NCBI GenBank assembly: GCA_015065605.1
Contig: SVPZ01000022.1
Span: 1-44,883 of the forward strand
DNA length: 44,883 bases
Source of the DNA: Oscillospiraceae bacterium
Lineage (GTDB): Bacteria; Bacillota; Clostridia; Oscillospirales; Acutalibacteraceae
Direction: 5' to 3'
The notes beneath the pieces are model-generated. The model was not told where the DNA came from, did no database searches, and saw nothing but the letters and a program-made list of their open reading frames with translations. The translations under genes and the position numbers were made by a program. Positions 34,172 to 43,094 of this stretch are shown here, piece after piece; the stretch's first letter is position 1, and each line of letters opens with the position of its first letter.

Positions 34172-35044
34172 ATGAGATTTTCAAACGATTTTTACGATTA
34201 TGAATTAATAGATGCAGAAGGCGGAGAACGTCTTGAAAGATGGAAGGATATTATCCTTATTCGGCCCGACCCTCAGGTTATATGGAATGGTGAAAGAAAA
34301 GATAAAAGATGGTATGATGCTCATGCGATTTACCATAGAAGTAATTCGGGAGGCGGATATTGGGAACCGTTAAAAAAGGTTCCTGACGTTTGGTCTGTTG
34401 ATTACAGAAATCTTACTTTCAGATTGAAACCTATGGGTTTTAAGCACACGGGACTTTTTCCCGAACAGTCGATAAATTGGTCTTTTGCTGCTGATAAAAT
34501 AAAAAAATCGTGCAGAAAAATATCGGTTCTTAATTTGTTTGCCTATACCGGCGGCGCTACTATCGCTTGCCTTCAAGCAGGCGCTTCGGTCACACACGTT
34601 GATGCGTCAAAAGGTATGGTGCAGTGGGCTAAAGAAAACGCACAGGCCTCAGGGCTTGGAGATGCTTCTGTCAGATGGCTTGTTGACGATTGTTTAAAGT
34701 TTGTGAAAAGAGAGATCAGACGCGGCAACAAATACGATGCAATCATTATGGACCCTCCGTCATACGGCAGAGGTCCCGGCGGTGAAGTGTGGAAACTCGA
34801 GCAACAACTCGATGAACTCCTTACCGAAACGGGAAAGCTTTTAAGCGATAATCCTTTATTCTTTATCTTAAATTCATATACCGGCGGTCTGTCCCCAACA
34901 ATTTTGAATTATATGGTTAAAAATTTAATTGCAAAAAATCTTGGCGGTACCGTTTATACCGATGAAATAGGACTTAATGTTACGGCAAGAGATATAGTTA
35001 TGCCTTGCGGTAATACTACGATATGGACTAACGATGAAAACTGA
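34172..35044 (+). CDS. Class I SAM-dependent methyltransferase, RlmI/RlmK-like
   Basis: A 290-residue Rossmann-fold methyltransferase. The SAM-binding motif I is VLNLFAYTGGATIACLQAG (about 118-136), the acidic ribose contact is THVDASKGMV, and motif IV is IIMDPPSYGRGPGGEVW, the DPPSY pattern of rRNA cytosine/guanine methyltransferases in the COG1092 group. The N-terminal ~110 residues lack a PUA domain, unlike RlmI, so the target nucleotide is uncertain; 23S rRNA is the likeliest class. RBS AAAGAGA is modest. It overlaps ecfA1 by 11 bases. Confidence 0.82.
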   Translation: MRFSNDFYDYELIDAEGGERLERWKDIILIRPDPQVIWNGERKDKRWYDAHAIYHRSNSGGGYWEPLKKVPDVWSVDYRNLTFRLKPMGFKHTGLFPEQSINWSFAADKIKKSCRKISVLNLFAYTGGATIACLQAGASVTHVDASKGMVQWAKENAQASGLGDASVRWLVDDCLKFVKREIRRGNKYDAIIMDPPSYGRGPGGEVWKLEQQLDELLTETGKLLSDNPLFFILNSYTGGLSPTILNYMVKNLIAKNLGGTVYTDEIGLNVTARDIVMPCGNTTIWTNDEN

Positions 35045-35876
35045 TAAAATTATTGAAATTAAAAACCTATGCTACGAATATACCGAAGATGACGAAGTTC
35101 CTGTTTTAAGTGATTTTAATTTATCCGTTAAACGCGGTTCCTTTACTGTTATACTTGGTCATAACGGCTCAGGCAAATCTACCTTGGCGAAATTAATGAA
35201 CGGTCTTTTTAAGCCTTCGTCCGGTACCGTAGAAATAGATGGAATGTTAACTAGTGACGATGAATACGAAATAGAAATCAAAAGACGTGTCGGATTGGTT
35301 TTTCAAAACCCCGATAATCAGATTATTTCTTCTATCGTTGAAGAGGACGTTGCCTTTGGTCCCGAAAACCTTGGTTTTGCTCCTGATGAAATTCGAAAAC
35401 GCGTTGATGCAGCGTTAAAGGCTGTCAATATGTACGAATTCAGAAAAAGCGCTCCACATAATCTTTCGGGCGGACAAAAGCAAAGAGTGGCCATAGCGGG
35501 AATACTGTCTATGACGCCTGAATGTATAGTACTTGATGAACCTACCGCTATGCTTGACCCTCAGGGAAGAAAAGAAGTTCTAAGCGCTTTGATTAACCTT
35601 AACAAAGAAAAGAATATAACCATTGTTCTTATAACTCATTTTATGGAAGAAGCCCAATTTGCCGACAGAGTTCTTGTAATGTCAAACGGACGCATTACAG
35701 GTGATGGTGCGCCAAACGAAATTTTTTCTCAAACTGACTTACTAAAAGAAGCAGGTCTTTCTATACCTCAGACAACTGAATTATTATCGATTTTAAAAGA
35801 AAACGGAATATCTGTTGAAAACGGTATTATTTCCATTGATGAATGTGCTAAAGAGATTTTGAAATTTTTAAATTAG
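35034..35876 (+). CDS. ecfA1: Energy-coupling factor transporter ATPase EcfA1
   Basis: A 280-residue ATPase of the shared energy-coupling module that powers vitamin-specific S components (riboflavin, folate, biotin and others). Walker A GHNGSGKST, Q-loop FQNPDNQI (the group's typical FQNPD), signature SGGQKQR, Walker B CIVLDEPTAMLD and H-loop THFMEEA are all visible. It overlaps the methyltransferase gene by 11 bases, and ecfA2 starts 15 bases after its stop. No S component is encoded nearby, as expected for a group II (shared) module. Confidence 0.94.
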   Translation: MKTDKIIEIKNLCYEYTEDDEVPVLSDFNLSVKRGSFTVILGHNGSGKSTLAKLMNGLFKPSSGTVEIDGMLTSDDEYEIEIKRRVGLVFQNPDNQIISSIVEEDVAFGPENLGFAPDEIRKRVDAALKAVNMYEFRKSAPHNLSGGQKQRVAIAGILSMTPECIVLDEPTAMLDPQGRKEVLSALINLNKEKNITIVLITHFMEEAQFADRVLVMSNGRITGDGAPNEIFSQTDLLKEAGLSIPQTTELLSILKENGISVENGIISIDECAKEILKFLN

Positions 35877-35891
35877 AAAGGAGATATTATT

Positions 35892-36758
35892 ATGCCGATA
35901 TTAAAGACGGAAAATTTAACCTATACCTACGCACCCGCAACTCCGTTTAAACATACGGCGGTTAATAATATTTCTTTTTCGGTTGAAAAAGGCGAAATAA
36001 CCGGTATTATCGGTCATACGGGTTCGGGAAAATCCACCTTGCTCCAACTTCTTAACGGACTGTTAAAGCCAACCGACGGAAAGGTATATTTTAACGGTAA
36101 TGATATTTGGCAAGATCCCAAAAAAATCGGTTTATACCGTTTTAAAATCGGACTTGTGTTTCAGTATCCGGAATATCAGTTATTTGAGGAAACGGTAAAG
36201 GAAGATATCGCATACGGCCCTAAAAATATGAAGCTTTCTCCTGAAGAAATTGAGCAGAGAGTAAATGAAGCCGTTTCGATAGTAGGGTTAAAAGAACATC
36301 TTCTTGAAAAATCTCCTTTTGATTTATCCGGTGGAGAAAAAAGAAGAGCTGCCATTGCGGGTATTATGGCAATGAAACCCGAAATAATCGTTTTTGACGA
36401 GCCGACTGCAGGTCTTGACCCAATTGGTCGCGAAACTGTTTTTGAAGCAATTAAAAAATACAGACGCGATAACGACGCAACTATAATTATAGTTTCGCAC
36501 AGTATGGAAGATATGGCTTCTATTTGCGATAAAATTATCGTTTTAAACGACGGTAACGTAGTTATGCACGACAGTGTGGCTGAAGTTTTCAAAAACGCCG
36601 ATAAACTTAAGAAAATCGGATTAAACGTACCTATCGTCACCGACGTTTTACTAACTCTTAAAGAAATGGGTGCTGACATTTCCGTCGAGCATTTTACTGT
36701 TCGTAGTGCGGCTGATTTTTTGATTTCTAAAATCAAGGGAGGTGCTCACCTTGATTAG
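35892..36758 (+). CDS. ecfA2: Energy-coupling factor transporter ATPase EcfA2
   Basis: A 288-residue ATPase paralogous to EcfA1. Walker A GHTGSGKST, Q-loop FQYPEYQLFE (the EcfA2-typical FQYPE), signature SGGEKRRAAI, Walker B IIVFDEPTAGLDP and H-loop SHSMEDM. It heterodimerises with EcfA1 and grips the coupling helices of EcfT. RBS AAAGGAG precedes the ATG. Its last codons contain the RBS and start of ecfT. Confidence 0.95.
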   Translation: MPILKTENLTYTYAPATPFKHTAVNNISFSVEKGEITGIIGHTGSGKSTLLQLLNGLLKPTDGKVYFNGNDIWQDPKKIGLYRFKIGLVFQYPEYQLFEETVKEDIAYGPKNMKLSPEEIEQRVNEAVSIVGLKEHLLEKSPFDLSGGEKRRAAIAGIMAMKPEIIVFDEPTAGLDPIGRETVFEAIKKYRRDNDATIIIVSHSMEDMASICDKIIVLNDGNVVMHDSVAEVFKNADKLKKIGLNVPIVTDVLLTLKEMGADISVEHFTVRSAADFLISKIKGGAHLD

Positions 36759-37560
36759 CGATATAACTTTCGGCCAGTATTTTCCTTCCAATTCGGTTAT
36801 TCATAGATTAGACCCCAGAATCAAATTCTTATTGCTGATTTTTATAATTGTTTTTATATTTATAGGAAATATGTATGGAATCGGACTATCGCTTTTGTTT
36901 TCGATAGTAATTATGATTTTGTCAAAAATTCCGTTAAAGGTATATTTAAAAAACCTTAAGGTGATTCTTCCTATAATAATTTTTACGGGACTTATTAATA
37001 TGTTATACGTAAAAACGGGCACGATACTGGTTGATTGGTGGAAAATCACAATTACCGTTGATGGAATATATAAGGCTATATTTATGGCTGTTCGCATCGC
37101 TTTACTCATTATAATAAGTTCTACTCTCACCTATACGACAACTCCAAACGATCTTACCGATGCAATAGAAAGGCTTTGTAAACCACTTAAGTTCATAGGC
37201 CTTGGAACTGTCGTTCATATGCTTACTATGATGATGACAATTGCTCTTCGATTTATTCCAACCTTAATCGAAGAAACGCAGAAAATCATGAATGCGCAAA
37301 AGGCAAGAGGGGCAGATATTGAAAGCGGTGGTCTTATCAGCAGAGTAAAGGCTTTGGTGCCGATTTTAATACCTCTTATAATTTTATCTGTGCGCAGAGC
37401 TTACGATTTAGCAGAAGCTATGGAATGTCGCTGTTATAATGGTGGAGTAGGCAAGCAAAGAATGAAACAACTTCATCTAAGATTTTCGGATTTTTTTGCA
37501 TTGTTTGTTTGTCTTATCTGGGGCGGTCTTATTATTCTCATTAAAATTTTTTTGGGGTAA
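36751..37560 (+). CDS. ecfT: Energy-coupling factor transporter membrane protein EcfT
   Basis: A 269-residue scaffold with a membrane-rich N-terminal half and a final helix (FFALFVCLIWGGLIILI). Characteristic motifs are HRLDPRIKFLL at the N-terminus, the coupling helix NAQKARGADIESG with its ARG, and the second coupling helix EAMECRCYNGG with an RCY equivalent of the second ARG. I choose TTG 36751, eight bases after GGGAGG; an open frame also allows GTG 36742, which lies inside that RBS. It overlaps ecfA2 by 8 bases. Confidence 0.95.
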   Translation: MISDITFGQYFPSNSVIHRLDPRIKFLLLIFIIVFIFIGNMYGIGLSLLFSIVIMILSKIPLKVYLKNLKVILPIIIFTGLINMLYVKTGTILVDWWKITITVDGIYKAIFMAVRIALLIIISSTLTYTTTPNDLTDAIERLCKPLKFIGLGTVVHMLTMMMTIALRFIPTLIEETQKIMNAQKARGADIESGGLISRVKALVPILIPLIILSVRRAYDLAEAMECRCYNGGVGKQRMKQLHLRFSDFFALFVCLIWGGLIILIKIFLG

Positions 37561-37563
37561 TTT

Positions 37564-38298
37564 ATGCAAAAATATTTAATTAAGATTTCCTTTGACGGTA
37601 CGGATTATCACGGATGGCAGGTACAACCTAACGGAATTACCGTTCAGGAAAGTATCCAAAATGCCATGAAAAAGTTATATGGATATGCACCCGACGTAAC
37701 AGGGTGCAGCCGTACCGATGCAGGTGTCCACGCTGAAGAATTTTACTGTCACTTCTATTTAGAAAACGATATTATTGACAGCGGCATCGTCGCAGGTCTT
37801 AATTCCGTTTTAAAAGAAGACATACGAGTTCTGAGTTGTGTGCATATTAACGATGATTTTCATTGCCGATATAACGCAAAACAAAAAACTTACCTATATA
37901 AAATAGATACAAGAAAATTAACCGATCCGTTTATTTCCAGATACAGTTATCATTATAACGTACCTCTTGATATTAATAGGATGAACGAATTTTGTAAAAG
38001 CATCATCGGTGTTCACGATTTTGAGGGATTTTCTTCAGCAAACAAAAGTGTTAAAGAAACCGTTCGTGAGATTAACGATTGTTCTGTTTCTGATAATCAG
38101 GGGATATTAACGTTTTCGGTAACAGGTAACGGTTTTTTATACAATATGGTGCGTATTCTTGTGGGTACTGCAATCGAAGTCGGCAACGGAAGGCTTGATG
38201 AAAACATAGCCGATGAAATATTTAAAACTAAAAATAGAGCGTTGGGTGGTTTTACCGCTCCCGCTAAAGGTCTTTTTTTAAAACGAGTTGAATACTGA
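37564..38298 (+). CDS. truA: tRNA pseudouridine(38-40) synthase TruA
   Basis: A 244-residue enzyme that turns uridines 38-40 of the tRNA anticodon arm into pseudouridine. The catalytic aspartate is D52 in CSRTDAGVHA. Other family stretches are FDGTDYHGWQVQP at the start, FHCRYNAKQKTYLYKI, and GNGFLYNMVRILVGTAIEVG near the end. It follows ecfT by three bases, the standard Firmicutes arrangement ecfA1-ecfA2-ecfT-truA. Confidence 0.96.
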   Translation: MQKYLIKISFDGTDYHGWQVQPNGITVQESIQNAMKKLYGYAPDVTGCSRTDAGVHAEEFYCHFYLENDIIDSGIVAGLNSVLKEDIRVLSCVHINDDFHCRYNAKQKTYLYKIDTRKLTDPFISRYSYHYNVPLDINRMNEFCKSIIGVHDFEGFSSANKSVKETVREINDCSVSDNQGILTFSVTGNGFLYNMVRILVGTAIEVGNGRLDENIADEIFKTKNRALGGFTAPAKGLFLKRVEY

Positions 38299-38307
38299 GG
38301 TGGAAAA

Positions 38308-39573
38308 ATGCCTAAATATTTGAAGAACAAGCGCAGACGCAGACATAAATTTATTAAACCATCCGTTGAAACCGAGATAAAAATGCAGTCAGACAGCGAA
38401 GAAAGCGTTAGAACTAAAAAAACTAAAACATCTTCTTTAAAAGTTCTTAACGGCAAAAAACAGGCTAAGCAATTAAGAAGAATGATTTTTGTCGTTGTGA
38501 TACTTGTTATAACCGTAACGCTATTCACAGTATCTTTGCTTTCGCCGACAGGTCTAAAAGAATTATATGGTAATTTTTCGGCTACCTTTTCTTTTAAAAA
38601 TCAATTTCCTTTAGAACTTACAGGAACCGAAACCTATTCTGTTGCAAACGTTAATCACTATTTTTATCTGTTGTCCGATACGGATATATCGGTCATTTCA
38701 AATAACGGAAAAACATCCTTTAAAGATAATCACGGATTTTCTAATCCTGTTCTTTGTAAGTCTGAAGCACGATGTTTGATATATGATCAAAACGGTAAAG
38801 GTGTAAAGATTTATAATGCCGAAGAATCGGTTCTAAATCTTAATATGGATTTTTCTGTATATTCAGCCGATATAGCGCGAGACGGTACCTTCGCCGTAGC
38901 AACAAAATCTGATAAGTTTACTTCTAAAGTGACAGTTTTTAATAAAAAAGGTCAGTTTGTTTTTGAATGGATGTGTCCTGAAGAAACAGTTACGTCGATT
39001 GCTGTTGCACCTAATGGAAAATCGGTTGCAGTGGGTACGGTTAAGGTATCGAACGGCGTATTTTCAAGTGCATTATACGTCTTAAAGTACAATTCGGCTG
39101 ATCCTGTTTTCTCTAAAAGATATGACGGTAACTTTATTCTTGGAATAAATTCGGATTCCAAAAAAACTTTTACTGTAGTTTTCGAAAATAAGTGTGATAT
39201 AATCTCGTGGAAGAACTACTCCACGCTGCAATTCGAATCGGAATATGACGTTAACTTTGTTCAGTCAAATAAAAATCTTACCGTAATTGCTTCAAGCAGA
39301 GAAAATGATGACGGTAATTATAAGTTCAGCATTTATACTAATAAGCAAAAGTTAAAGAAAGAATTTAATTTTAGCGGACAGGTTGATGATTTTTGTATTA
39401 AATCAAATAAAATATTCATTTTAAGCGGAAATAACGTATATCTTATTAATAGTGACGGAAACATAGCCAAAAAAGGTGACTGTGGATTTGGAACCGTAAA
39501 AATTGTGCCTGTTTCATCCGATAGCTGTCTTGCGGTTGGACACAATTCCATCACTAAAATAGCTTTGCAGTAG
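38308..39573 (+). CDS. DUF5711 family membrane-anchored protein
   Basis: A 421-residue protein with a strongly basic N-terminus (KNKRRRRHKF), one membrane helix (about 55-76, MIFVVVILVITVTLFTVSLL) and a ~345-residue extracytoplasmic region. That region is beta-rich, with repeated strands such as VTSIAVAPNGKSVAVGTV and DIARDGTFAVATKS, like a beta-propeller. I recognise the overall pattern as DUF5711, a family of unknown function in Clostridia. It is followed eight bases later by a CvpA-like gene. RBS GAGGTGG. A role in envelope sensing or assembly is only a guess. Confidence 0.75.
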   Translation: MPKYLKNKRRRRHKFIKPSVETEIKMQSDSEESVRTKKTKTSSLKVLNGKKQAKQLRRMIFVVVILVITVTLFTVSLLSPTGLKELYGNFSATFSFKNQFPLELTGTETYSVANVNHYFYLLSDTDISVISNNGKTSFKDNHGFSNPVLCKSEARCLIYDQNGKGVKIYNAEESVLNLNMDFSVYSADIARDGTFAVATKSDKFTSKVTVFNKKGQFVFEWMCPEETVTSIAVAPNGKSVAVGTVKVSNGVFSSALYVLKYNSADPVFSKRYDGNFILGINSDSKKTFTVVFENKCDIISWKNYSTLQFESEYDVNFVQSNKNLTVIASSRENDDGNYKFSIYTNKQKLKKEFNFSGQVDDFCIKSNKIFILSGNNVYLINSDGNIAKKGDCGFGTVKIVPVSSDSCLAVGHNSITKIALQ

Positions 39574-39581
39574 GTGTTGAT

Positions 39582-40238
39582 ATGACTTATTGGGTTTTGG
39601 ATATTATTTTTTCGCTTATCGTTATTATCGGTGCAATAATCGGTATTAAAAAAGGCGCTGTAAAAATCTTTTTATCCTTACTTTCTACCATCTGTGCCGC
39701 TTTTCTGACTTATTTCTTTTCGACAGGTATAACGTCATATTTGTGCAATAATTTTATCGAGCCTTTGATTGTGAATAAAATTCACGCTTCTCTTGAAAAT
39801 AACGATGTTTCAAAAGCGGTTCTTCCTGATTTTATTACTAAAAGCGCCGATAATTTTAACGTAGAGCTGGATAATCTGAGGTTAAGTAATTCGGTAAGTA
39901 AAGAAACCGTATCGTCTTTGGTTGAAAACAATTTATCAAAACCTGTTTTTGCAATCATTAACATAATTGTTTCAATAATTTTATTTATTGTTTTTCTATT
40001 AATTCTCAAGTTTTTCTTTAACCTGTTTAATAAATTAGTTAAGCATAGCTTTGTAAAAGGTGTCAACAGTTTTTTAGGTGGTGTATTTGGCTTTGTAAAC
40101 GGCATTGTGATAATTGTCGTTATTTGCTTTATACTTTCCATTTGCTTTAAAAACGCCTTATCAATGCCGTCGTATTTTTCTGAAAATAGCGTTAATAATT
40201 CGTTGTTTTACCGCTTGTTTTTATATTTTTTTAGTTAA
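39582..40238 (+). CDS. CvpA family membrane protein
   Basis: A 218-residue membrane protein. It begins with the CvpA-like hydrophobic segment WVLDIIFSLIVIIGAIIGIKKG and has further helices at about 28-48, 125-148 and 163-188. The C-terminal pattern KLVKHSFVKGVNSFLGGVFGFVNGIV is the conserved CvpA feature. CvpA proteins are needed for colicin V production in E. coli and for envelope stress resistance elsewhere; the molecular role is unclear. RBS AGGTG. It is part of the truA-DUF5711 run. Confidence 0.8.
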   Translation: MTYWVLDIIFSLIVIIGAIIGIKKGAVKIFLSLLSTICAAFLTYFFSTGITSYLCNNFIEPLIVNKIHASLENNDVSKAVLPDFITKSADNFNVELDNLRLSNSVSKETVSSLVENNLSKPVFAIINIIVSIILFIVFLLILKFFFNLFNKLVKHSFVKGVNSFLGGVFGFVNGIVIIVVICFILSICFKNALSMPSYFSENSVNNSLFYRLFLYFFS

Positions 40239-40254
40239 ATGAAAGGAATTTAAA

Positions 40255-42522
40255 ATGAAACTTTGCTATAAATGTCAAAAACGTCCTGCCGTTGTATTTA
40301 TCTCTGATACAATGGACCCAAACGCTTCTCCAAAAGGACTTTGTCTTGTATGCGCTAAGTCGTCAGGTATTAAACCGATAGACGATATGCTGAAAAAAAT
40401 GAATATATCCGACGATGATATAGAGCAAATGAGCGATCAGTTTATGGAAATCATGTCTATGAACGGTGAAGGGGAAGGGGATGAATTCGATTTAGGAACC
40501 ACCCCTGCTTTCCCGTTTTTGAATAATATGTTTTCTGAGGCTCAGCCACCAAAAGATGATAATGAAAAATCAAAAGATAATGATAAAGAAGGCAAAAAGG
40601 AACGCAAAAAACGTCGTTTCTTAGAACAATATTGCACTAACCTTACGCAGCGTGCAAAGAACGGTCAGCTTGATGAAATATTCGGCAGAGATGAAGAACT
40701 ATACAGGACCATTCAAATTCTTTCCCGACGCACAAAAAACAATCCCTGTCTTATAGGTGAACCTGGTGTTGGTAAAACTGCCATAGCAGAAGGACTTGCG
40801 ATTAAAATAGCAAGAGGCGATGCTCCGGCACGACTTTTAGATAAAGAAATTCATTTACTTGATTTAACCGGTCTTGTTGCAGGTACTCAGTTCAGAGGAC
40901 AATTTGAGAGCAGAGTAAAAGGATTAGTGGAAGAAGTTAAGACTGCAGGGAATATAATTTTGTTTATCGATGAAATTCATAACCTTGTCGGCGCAGGTGA
41001 TTCTGCGGAAGGTTCGATGAATGCAGCCAATATTCTAAAACCTGCTTTATCACGTGGAGAAATTCAGGTAATAGGCGCAACCACCTTTAAAGAATATAGG
41101 AAGTATATAGAAAAAGACGCCGCCTTAGAGAGAAGATTTCAGCCTGTAACTATAGAAGAACCTTCTTTACTTGAAGCAGAAAAGGTTCTTCTTGGTATTA
41201 AAAAGTATTATGAAGGTTATCACAACGTAACCATTCCTGATTCGCTTATATCAACTATCGTTCGTCTTTCAGAAAGATATGTTAATGATAGATTTTTGCC
41301 TGATAAAGCAATAGATTTGATGGATGAAGCGTGTGCTTGTGCAAGTCTTGCAAACACTGCAGTTGATAATTTATATATTGCTAATAAGAAAATCGCAGAA
41401 ACTCAAATGGAACTCGATTCTCTTGAGGCTGACGTTGATAACATAAACTATGAAAAAATTGCATTGGTAAAAGCAGAACTTGAAAAATACAAAAAACAGG
41501 CCGGTGAATTATACGTACCTGCTTCCGATAATACGGTTACTGATTTGGACGTCGCCAAGGTTATTGAACTGTGGACAGGCATTCCTGCGGCAAAGGTTCA
41601 AGAAAATGATCTTAAAAAACTCGGTAATTTGGAAAATGCTATATTAGAACGAATTATCGGGCAAGAAAAGGCGGTAGAGTTAGTTGTATCTGCAGTTAAG
41701 CGTTCGAGAGTACAATTAAGTACAAAAAGACGTCCGGCATCATTTATTTTCGTAGGACCTACAGGAGTTGGAAAGACGGAACTTGTTAAGGTTCTTTCTG
41801 AACAGTTATTCGACACGCCCGAAACCATGATAAGACTTGATATGTCGGAATTTATGGAAAAGCACTCTGTATCAAGGCTTATAGGAGCGCCTCCCGGATA
41901 CGTAGGATACGACGAGGCAGGTCAGCTTACCGAAAAAGTAAGAAGAAAGCCATATAGCGTAGTTTTGTTTGATGAAATCGAAAAGGCTCATCCCGATATA
42001 TTGAATATACTGCTACAAATCCTTGATGACGGAAGAATTACAGATGCGCAGGGAAGAACGGTTAATTTTGAAAATACAATTATCGTTATGACTTCGAATG
42101 CCGGAAGTGATAAAAATTCTGCATTGCTCGGCTTTGAAAAAACTGCTGCTCAGGCTAATGAAGAAAAAGCTAAAAAGGCGTTAAGCGAATTTTTAAGACC
42201 CGAATTCATTGCAAGAGTTGATGAAATTATCGTATTTAATCCTCTCGGCTTAAAGTCGCTTTCTAAGATAAGTGCGCTAATGTTGGATGAAATCAAAGAG
42301 GCGATGAGTTATAAGGGTATCACTCTTACTTATTCAACTGACGTTTGCGAATTGATTGCTGAAAAGTGCGAGGGCGGAAAATCCGGAGCAAGAGAACTCA
42401 GAAATTATATTCGCCGTCATATTGAAGATAAGATAGTAGCCTTACTTATCGACGAAACTGAAACGGGCGTAAAAGAACTAAAATTATCGGTAAAGAATGG
42501 CGAAATTTGTCTTAATAATTAA
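40255..42522 (+). CDS. ClpE-like AAA+ unfoldase with N-terminal zinc finger
   Basis: A 755-residue Hsp100 ATPase that would unfold proteins for ClpP. Instead of the double Clp-N domain of ClpC it has a C4 zinc site (C4, C7, C30, C33; CYKC and CLVC), as in ClpE, then an acidic/charged linker. The first AAA+ domain has GEPGVGKTA (168-176) and [13 protein letters not shown] middle coiled region (about 380-430) follows, then the second domain with [28 protein letters not shown] and [12 protein letters not shown] ClpP-docking tripeptide LGF is present in [18 protein letters not shown]. Neither ctsR nor mcsAB is adjacent. Confidence 0.9.
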   Translation: MKLCYKCQKRPAVVFISDTMDPNASPKGLCLVCAKSSGIKPIDDMLKKMNISDDDIEQMSDQFMEIMSMNGEGEGDEFDLGTTPAFPFLNNMFSEAQPPKDDNEKSKDNDKEGKKERKKRRFLEQYCTNLTQRAKNGQLDEIFGRDEELYRTIQILSRRTKNNPCLIGEPGVGKTAIAEGLAIKIARGDAPARLLDKEIHLLDLTGLVAGTQFRGQFESRVKGLVEEVKTAGNIILFIDEIHNLVGAGDSAEGSMNAANILKPALSRGEIQVIGATTFKEYRKYIEKDAALERRFQPVTIEEPSLLEAEKVLLGIKKYYEGYHNVTIPDSLISTIVRLSERYVNDRFLPDKAIDLMDEACACASLANTAVDNLYIANKKIAETQMELDSLEADVDNINYEKIALVKAELEKYKKQAGELYVPASDNTVTDLDVAKVIELWTGIPAAKVQENDLKKLGNLENAILERIIGQEKAVELVVSAVKRSRVQLSTKRRPASFIFVGPTGVGKTELVKVLSEQLFDTPETMIRLDMSEFMEKHSVSRLIGAPPGYVGYDEAGQLTEKVRRKPYSVVLFDEIEKAHPDILNILLQILDDGRITDAQGRTVNFENTIIVMTSNAGSDKNSALLGFEKTAAQANEEKAKKALSEFLRPEFIARVDEIIVFNPLGLKSLSKISALMLDEIKEAMSYKGITLTYSTDVCELIAEKCEGGKSGARELRNYIRRHIEDKIVALLIDETETGVKELKLSVKNGEICLNN

Positions 42523-42528
42523 ATAAAA

Positions 42529-42562
42529 TTGTGTGCTGTTCATATTTTCGAGCAGCACACAA
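42529..42562. terminator. Hairpin after the Clp ATPase gene
   Basis: TTGTGTGCTG pairs with CAGCACACAA around TTCATATTTTCGAG. The T-run on the rightward strand is missing (A-run instead), so termination may be weak or depend on other factors. Confidence 0.5.
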
Positions 42563-42580
42563 AAATATTTAAAAAAAGAC

Positions 42581-42609
42581 TTGACTATATGATAAATTTG
42601 TGGTAATAT
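42581..42609 (+). promoter_or_regulatory. Promoter of tRNA-Gly and tRNA-Arg
   Basis: TTGACT (42581-42586), 17-base spacer, TAATAT (42604-42609), 16 bases before tRNA-Gly. No separate promoter fits before tRNA-Arg. Confidence 0.85.
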
Positions 42610-42625
42610 ACTTAGGTCGCAAGAT

Positions 42626-42700
42626 GCGGGTGTAGTTCAATGGCTAGAATTCCAGCCTTCCAAGCTGGCCGTGTGGGTTCGATTCCCATCACCCGCTCCA
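42626..42700 (+). tRNA. tRNA-Gly (anticodon TCC)
   Basis: A 75-base tRNA with acceptor GCGGGTG/CACCCGC, anticodon stem CCAGC/GCTGG around CTTCCAA giving TCC, T-loop GGTTCGATTCC and encoded TCCA end. Confidence 0.97.
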
Positions 42701-42701
42701 A

Positions 42702-42726
42702 ACCGTCAATTTGTTGACGGTTTTAT
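42702..42726 (+). terminator. Hairpin between tRNA-Gly and tRNA-Arg
   Basis: ACCGTCAA-TTTG-TTGACGGT followed by TTTATTTTA looks like an intrinsic terminator, yet tRNA-Arg begins 10 bases later without its own promoter. Partial read-through or use as an RNase processing site is likely. Confidence 0.7.
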
Positions 42727-42735
42727 TTTAAGTAA

Positions 42736-42809
<74 letters not shown>

Positions 42810-42812
<3 letters not shown>

Positions 42813-42959
42813 AACGAAAATCCGTTCTCGTAAGAGGGCGGATTTTCGTTTGTATTATTCACTATTCATTTTTCATCATTCATTATTCATTAAAATAGAA
42901 CGGATTTTCGAATGAATAATGAAGAATGAAATCGCACAGCTAACGAATAATGAATAATT
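42810..42959 (+). repeat. 150-bp tRNA-tail repeat, copy B
   Basis: Second copy of the sequence found after tRNA-Leu (12717-12866), again beginning at the CCA end, same length, 11 substitutions. Its perfect 13-base arms (TTCATTATTCATT with AATGAATAATGAA) and the GAACGGATTTTCG loop (42898-42910) are conserved. The tract after it differs from copy A, so 42959/42960 is a sharp right boundary. Confidence 0.9.
42813..42853 (+). terminator. Terminator of tRNA-Arg
   Basis: AACGAAAATCCGTTCTC-GTAA-GAGGGCGGATTTTCGTT: about 17 paired bases followed by TGT. The CTC/GAG pair replaces CAC/GTG of the tRNA-Leu copy. Confidence 0.85.
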
Positions 42960-43094
42960 ATTGCGCCTCCGCCGCTTTTATGCTATGCTCGTGCTACAAT
43001 AAGGACAAAAAATTTATTATTAATGAACCTTTTGGTTTGTTTTTACGACTATATAAGTGAAACCGGTTTTAAAGAACTTATAGGAGGTGAGGCG
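42960..43094 (+). promoter_or_regulatory. Control region before the sigma factor gene
   Basis: It contains a TG-extended -10 (TGCTACAAT, hexamer 42995-43000) with no good -35, preceded by a locally GC-rich stretch (GCGCCTCCGCCGC). An open frame begins at 43023, but the GGAGGTGA ribosome binding site at 43083-43090 places the real start at 43095. Confidence 0.55.

Noticed and set aside
36176-36736. 186-codon frame opposite ecfA2
   Set aside because: Shadow of a well-conserved gene; its length comes from the codon bias of the real strand.
40255-40360. McsA-like separate protein
   Set aside because: The cysteine pairs are in one frame with the AAA+ domains and belong to the ClpE-like protein's own N-terminus.
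43023-43094. 24-codon N-terminal extension of the sigma factor
   Set aside because: It contains the strong GGAGGTGA site that points to ATG 43095, and the extra residues do not resemble sigma region 2.
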